The notes below the pieces were generated by a model. That model did no database searches, had not been told where the DNA came from, and saw nothing but the letters and a program-made list of their open reading frames with translations. Shown here piece after piece: positions 13,487 to 16,548 of a stretch of DNA of 16,548 nucleotides. The translations under genes and the position numbers were made by a program. The DNA comes from WS-11 sp964405235. GTDB lineage: Bacteria > Eisenbacteria > RBG-16-71-46. Numbering within the stretch: position 1 is the stretch's first letter; every line of letters starts with the position of its first letter. The stretch is from assembly GCA_964405235.1 (NCBI GenBank), contig CAYONG010000320.1, forward strand, positions 1 to 16,548. The letters run 5' to 3'.

Positions 13487-14581
13487 TCAGTACGGATGCG
13501 CGCCGTGGGGGCCGATATTGAAGATCCATTTGAGGAACGCGGCGTCGCGGTCGCGGTCGGTCGCGTCCTCGTGGACATGGCGCAGCTGCAAGCTCAGTGT
13601 CGAGAACTCGCTCGGCTGGTATTGGAGCAGCGCGAGCGCGCCGCCCATGGGGTTGCCGCCGCCCGGAGTCTCGGTTCGGTCGTAGCGCGCCCCGACCTTC
13701 CACTGGCGGGTGAACTGGTAGACCGCATAGCCGTAGCCACCGCCGCGGGTGGGTGCGCCGCTCGCGGAGCCGCGGCCGCCGAGCAGTTCGACCTGCACCA
13801 GCAGCGAGCGGTAGATGCTGCGGCGCGGGTTCTTCCAGCGCAGGGTGAGGTCCGCCGCGCCGAGCCGGGTGTGCTCGCCGTCGCTGCGCAGCGCGGGGTT
13901 CGCCCGGGCGCCGGCGCAGGAGAGGCCGAGGTTGAGATCGGTGCTCTCCCGGAGCGGGATGAAGACGCTGGTGCGCGCCAGCCCCAGCACGTCGCCGCGC
14001 TTTTCGGGACCGAACACCGGGCTCTCGATCGCCGTCGGCGCCGCGCCCACGTTGGCCACCAGGTCCCAGTAGAGGTTCGCGGGATTGGGGATCAGCACCG
14101 AGGCGGCGATCCCGGTGATCGAAAGACCCTCCTCGCCCAGGAACGCCTCGGCCGCCAGCGGCCGGTCGGCGAATGGCGTCTCGGGTGGATGGGTGCGGTT
14201 GAACTTTCCGAAGTCGGCGCGGAACTTCCCGATCTTGGCCTGCCCCCCTCCGGGAAGGGTGAGCCAGGTGAGATAGCCCTCCTCGACGTCGAGGCCCTCG
14301 GGTCCCGCCGAGAGGAAGAAATCGGCGCGGCTGAAGGGGTCTACCGCGGCCTGGAACGCCATCTCGGCTTCGTGAAGCGAGAACGCGTCGGCCGGCAGGG
14401 TGGCGTCGTTTCCGGCCAACCCCTGGAACCAGCCGATGACGCTGATCGCGGGATTGCCGATCGACGCGGACGTGGCGGGGGCGGTCGTGGCGGGTTCGCC
14501 GGGCGTCGGCGCTTGAGCGGTCGCCCGGCCGATCGCGCCGGCGAGCAAGAGCAGGATTGCGAGTGTGGTGATTCGGAGCAT
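13487..14581 (-). CDS. Outer-membrane beta-barrel protein of the metal-uptake operon
   Basis: 364 residues. A signal peptide ends at RATAQ (about 23), then an Ala/Pro/Thr-rich spacer. The rest shows alternating strands as in porins: SLHEAEMAFQAAVDPFSRADFFLSA, EEGYLTWLTLPGGGQAKIGKFRADFGKFNRTHP, DLNLGLSCAGA, AADLTLRWKNP, GYAVYQFTRQWKVGARYDR, STLSLQLRHVHE, and the last strand DAAFLKWIFNIGPHGAHPY. The terminal Tyr fits the C-terminal signal for barrel insertion. The segment around LGEEGLSITGIAASVLIP resembles phosphate-selective-porin-like outer-membrane proteins. Such proteins with a GPHGAH ending are found near zinc ABC genes, so a role in passing the metal across the outer membrane is inferred. 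The ribosome binding site is weak (an AGGACAGG stretch before ATG 14581). Confidence 0.78.
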   Translation of the reverse strand: MLRITTLAILLLLAGAIGRATAQAPTPGEPATTAPATSASIGNPAISVIGWFQGLAGNDATLPADAFSLHEAEMAFQAAVDPFSRADFFLSAGPEGLDVEEGYLTWLTLPGGGQAKIGKFRADFGKFNRTHPPETPFADRPLAAEAFLGEEGLSITGIAASVLIPNPANLYWDLVANVGAAPTAIESPVFGPEKRGDVLGLARTSVFIPLRESTDLNLGLSCAGARANPALRSDGEHTRLGAADLTLRWKNPRRSIYRSLLVQVELLGGRGSASGAPTRGGGYGYAVYQFTRQWKVGARYDRTETPGGGNPMGGALALLQYQPSEFSTLSLQLRHVHEDATDRDRDAAFLKWIFNIGPHGAHPY

Positions 14582-14620
14582 GGCGCCTGTCCTGGGTTCC
14601 TCCCGGCGTGCGCCGGCGGC

Positions 14621-14685
14621 CGCGCGGGATGCGCGGCGGGCCGGCGTCGATGGGATGTGGGTCGTGGTCGCGCGCGGGACGCGCG
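14621..14685. repeat. Duplicated small hairpin between the His/Cys protein and barrel genes
   Basis: CGCGC-GGGAT-GCGCG (14621-14635) and CGCGC-GGGAC-GCGCG (14671-14685) are the same 15-base hairpin except for one loop base, exactly 50 bases apart. A further CCGGCG-TG-CGCCGG hairpin (14603-14616) lies nearby. The 118-base spacer inside the operon is thus highly structured and could tune expression of the barrel gene, but such GC palindromes also arise easily by chance here. Confidence 0.4.
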
Positions 14686-14699
14686 GTGGCCGCGGAACG

Positions 14700-14990
14700 T
14701 CAGGAGCGGGGAGGGGCCCGGCTGGATGCGGTCTCGATGCGCGCCGGGCGCGGGGCGCCCGGGGTCGGCGCGTGCAGCGCCCGCTCGAGGCCCTCCGGCG
14801 TGGCCGCCGCCGCAGTGATGTCCGCCGCGAGCGCGGGCGCGTGGCCGGCCGTACACACGGCGCAAAAGTGCTCGCGTCCGTCGTCGTGATGGTGCGCGCC
14901 GCCCGCGAACAGCGCGACGAGCAGCAGCAAGCCCAGCACCGGCGCGAGCCGGTGCACGAGACGGCGGTTGGAGGCGGTCGGACTCGTCAT
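14700..14990 (-). CDS. Small membrane-anchored His/Cys protein (DUF2946-like)
   Basis: 96 residues, first gene of the metal-uptake operon. A hydrophobic segment LAPVLGLLLLVALFAGG (about 15-31) is followed at once by AHHHDDGREHFCAVCTAGHAP, with His33-35, Asp36-37, His41, Cys43, Cys46 and His50, a clear metal-binding cluster that would lie on the outer face of the membrane. The remainder is Ala/Pro/Arg-rich. The layout recalls DUF2946 proteins, which appear next to copper and zinc genes, but the match is by look only. I chose ATG 14990 because the preceding frame, open to 15158, covers the divergent promoter region and has no protein-like features. No strong ribosome binding site is seen. Likely role: metal capture or sensing for the transporter encoded downstream. 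Confidence 0.7.
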   Translation of the reverse strand: MTSPTASNRRLVHRLAPVLGLLLLVALFAGGAHHHDDGREHFCAVCTAGHAPALAADITAAAATPEGLERALHAPTPGAPRPARIETASSRAPPRS

Positions 14991-15023
14991 GGGCGTGTGC
15001 CCCGTGTGAGGGAGACGGTCCCG

Positions 15024-15052
15024 AGCATGGGGCGCGTCCGGTGGGGCGTCAA
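15024..15052 (-). promoter_or_regulatory. Candidate promoter of the metal-uptake operon
   Basis: On the minus strand TTGACG (-35, five of six bases), 17 bases, then CATGCT (-10, three of six). It predicts a leader of roughly 27 bases to ATG 14990. No AT-rich Zur-type palindrome overlaps it. Confidence 0.4.
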
Positions 15053-15083
15053 GCGCGAGTGCTCGCCTGAACGCAGTGCCATC

Positions 15084-15112
15084 TTGCCGCCCGCGACCTG
15101 CCGTCCTACCTT
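15084..15112 (+). promoter_or_regulatory. Candidate promoter of the enoyl-CoA hydratase gene
   Basis: TTGCCG (15084-15089), 17 bases, TACCTT (15107-15112), leaving a leader of about 38 bases to ATG 15157. It shares box sequences and spacing with the candidate before bioY and stands back to back with the metal-operon promoter, 31 bases apart. Confidence 0.4.
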
Positions 15113-15156
15113 CGGCGCCTCCCGGCATCCGCGACGACCCACCCGGAGCGACTCCC

Positions 15157-15999
15157 ATGTCCGATCAGATCCTGCTCGCCGAAGCCGACGGTGTGGCGAC
15201 GCTGGTGCTCAATCGTCCCGAGAAGCTGAACGCGTTCGACGATGCGATGCGCGGACAGTTCCTCGCCGCGATCGAGACCGTGGCCAACCGGCCCGGCATC
15301 CGCGCGCTGGTGATCACCGGGGCGGGCCGTGCGTTCTCCGCCGGCGGCGACATCGCCTACATGGTGCGCCTCAAGCAGGAGGGCATGGCGTACGAAGGGG
15401 GGCTGGGCACGCTGGTTTTGGCCGGCACCACCGTCATTTCCAGCATTGCCGCCCTGCCGTTCCCGACCATCGCCTGCGTCAATGGCGCGGCGGCCGGCGG
15501 CGGATGCAATCTCGCCCTCGCCTGCGACCTTCGCATCGCCTCCGAGCGCGCCAGCTTCGGCCAGAGCTTCGTGAAGATCGGAATGCACACCGACTGGGGC
15601 GGCAGCTACTTCCTCCCGCGTTTGGTGGGGCTCTCGAAGGCGCTCGAGCTGTGCTGGCTGGGCGACATGGTCGAGGCGGCCGAGGCGCTGCGGATCGGGC
15701 TCGTCAACCGCGTGGTGCCGCACGAGCGGCTCGAGGAAGAGACGCGGGCGCTCGCGCTGCGGCTCGCGAGCGCGCCGCAGACGAGCGTGCGCGCGGCCAA
15801 GCGGAACCTGAGCGCATGGGCAGGGCGCACGCTCGCCGAGTGTCTCGACGCCGAGTACGAGGCGCAGGCGGCGTGCTGGGCGAGCGCCGACTCCGACGAA
15901 GGGGTGCGAGCGTTCGTGGAGAAGCGGCCGGCGGCGTTCAGCGGAACGGAGCGGGGCGCCGATCTCGCTCCGCCGGCGGCCGCGCGGCGCTTCGAGTAG
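15157..15999 (+). CDS. Enoyl-CoA hydratase/isomerase (crotonase family)
   Basis: 280 residues, cytoplasmic crotonase-fold enzyme acting on CoA thioesters. It starts with an N-terminal LVLNRPEKLNAFD (16-28), the first oxyanion-hole segment AFSAGGDIAYM (59-69) and the second one NGAAAGGGCNLALACDLRIAS (109-129). In the active-site loop, GMHTDWGGSYFLPRLVG, the acid is Asp146, as in PaaG-type isomerases, while the first Glu of true hydratases is not obvious; so isomerase activity is a real alternative to hydration. The C-terminal part has WLGDMVEAAEALRIGLVNRVVP and the helix AAKRNLSAW. ATG 15157 has GGAG eight bases upstream. It stands alone and ends 3 bases before the convergent methyltransferase gene. 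It could act just before the 3-hydroxyacyl-CoA dehydrogenase of the middle operon, although it is transcribed separately. Confidence 0.92.
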   Translation: MSDQILLAEADGVATLVLNRPEKLNAFDDAMRGQFLAAIETVANRPGIRALVITGAGRAFSAGGDIAYMVRLKQEGMAYEGGLGTLVLAGTTVISSIAALPFPTIACVNGAAAGGGCNLALACDLRIASERASFGQSFVKIGMHTDWGGSYFLPRLVGLSKALELCWLGDMVEAAEALRIGLVNRVVPHERLEEETRALALRLASAPQTSVRAAKRNLSAWAGRTLAECLDAEYEAQAACWASADSDEGVRAFVEKRPAAFSGTERGADLAPPAAARRFE

Positions 16000-16002
16000 C
16001 CC

Positions 16003-16548
16003 TCAGGACTTCCTCGCCCGCACCTTGATCGACACCACCGCCGCGAACGCATCGCGTTCGGGACTGTCGGTGGGCAGGGAGTCGAGCCCGACGTCGTATC
16101 GTCCTTCACCCACCACCTCGACGTCCACGAATCCGGCCTCCCGCATCATGCCCAAGTAGTCCTCGCGCAGCGACGCTCCCGCGACGCATCCCACGTAGAG
16201 ATCGACGTTCTCCTGCTGCGCGGGCGACAGCGGGCGTGTGAGCACCAGGTCGCTCACCAGCATCCGCCCGCCCGGCTTGAGCGCGCGCAGGGCCTCGCGA
16301 AACACCTGCGGCTTGTCGGGGGAGAGATTGACCACGCAGTTCGAGATGATGAGGTCCACCGTGGCATCGGCCACCGGCAGGTGCTCGATCTCCCCGAGGC
16401 GGAACTCGACGTTCGGGTACGTGCCCTTCGCCGCGTTGGCGCGTGCCTTCTCGATCATCGCCGGCGTCATATCGACGCCGATGATGTGGCCTTCCGGGCC
16501 CACCTCGCGTGCGGCGAGGAAGCAGTCGATACCGGCCCCTGAGCCCAG
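16003..16548 (-). CDS. arsM: Arsenite methyltransferase, ArsM type (N-terminus beyond window)
   Basis: The last 181 residues of a SAM-dependent methyltransferase; the 5' end lies outside. The SAM loop LGSGAGIDCFLAAREVG begins right at the edge, followed by GVDMTPAMIEKARAN, PNVEFRLGEIEHLPVADATVDLIISNCVVNLSPDK, LKPGGRMLVSDLV and GCVAGASLREDY. Three Cys fall where ArsM binds trivalent arsenic: Cys in GIDCF, in SNCVVNL and in VGCVAG. This pattern separates ArsM from general methyltransferases. It converts arsenite to methylated forms in the cytoplasm. The end, RAFAAVVSIKVRARKS-like (DAFAAVVSIKVRARKS), is typical. The stop lies 3 bases from that of the convergent crotonase gene. An ArsR-type regulator may lie further right; none is visible here. 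Confidence 0.9.
   Translation of the reverse strand: MGSGAGIDCFLAAREVGPEGHIIGVDMTPAMIEKARANAAKGTYPNVEFRLGEIEHLPVADATVDLIISNCVVNLSPDKPQVFREALRALKPGGRMLVSDLVLTRPLSPAQQENVDLYVGCVAGASLREDYLGMMREAGFVDVEVVGEGRYDVGLDSLPTDSPERDAFAAVVSIKVRARKS

Noticed and set aside
14991..15156. A Zur box between the metal-uptake operon and the crotonase gene
   Set aside because: The region is GC-rich and holds no AT-rich palindrome of Zur type; Zur control remains only an expectation from the operon's content.
14565..16028. Open frame of 487 codons on the plus strand overlapping the His/Cys protein and enoyl-CoA hydratase genes
   Set aside because: Arg/Gly-rich shadow in another frame of the crotonase gene; the intergenic promoter region is included, which a real gene would not be expected to cover.

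Overview
The window is a GC-rich stretch of bacterial chromosome with no rRNA, tRNA, CRISPR array, insertion sequence or phage gene that I can see. A predicted outer-membrane beta-barrel protein and a lipoprotein signal point to a diderm, probably free-living, environmental bacterium. The 'SAC-KNKSTNPGPG' style of lipoprotein start, the many acyl-CoA genes and the Lys/Arg/Ala-rich protein tails recall poorly cultured high-GC lineages such as Candidatus Eisenbacteria or Gemmatimonadota. That assignment is a low-confidence inference. Most genes sit in tightly packed operons with 4-bp start/stop overlaps.

Left part (1-5015, mostly minus strand): a secreted His/Arg-rich protein of unknown function cut by the window edge, with a good sigma-54 type promoter; a small copper-binding lipoprotein whose cupredoxin fold is written in circularly permuted order; a two-gene unit of a membrane SPFH (band 7) protein and a tiny ribbon-helix-helix protein, with an AT-rich 17-bp palindrome in front that could be its operator; then a DUF985 cupin gene placed directly behind a large AtuA-family (DUF1446) gene.

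Middle (4978-11600, plus strand): a STAS-domain protein, then a six-gene operon: BioY biotin transporter, 3-hydroxyacyl-CoA dehydrogenase, DinB-like protein, aldehyde dehydrogenase, double VOC protein and thiolase. The CoA genes would oxidise 3-hydroxyacyl-CoA and cleave the resulting 3-ketoacyl-CoA, and the aldehyde dehydrogenase would feed acids into the same route. Biotin uptake would fit if a biotin-dependent acyl-CoA carboxylase works in the same pathway, as in acyclic terpene or leucine breakdown, but none is present here. The DinB and VOC proteins each carry a histone H1-like basic tail of about 100-120 residues, one at the N-terminus and one at the C-terminus.

Right part (11608-16548): a perfect inverted repeat separates the thiolase gene from a convergent minus-strand metal-uptake operon made of a small His/Cys protein, an outer-membrane barrel, a ZnuA/TroA-type binding protein and a ZnuB-type permease. 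The ATPase of this transporter is not in the window. A divergent enoyl-CoA hydratase/isomerase gene follows, and a partial ArsM-type arsenite methyltransferase gene runs convergently off the right edge.

The most unusual item is the circularly permuted cupredoxin. Next come the paired histone-like tails, the SPFH/RHH operon with its candidate operator, and the sigma-54 site.
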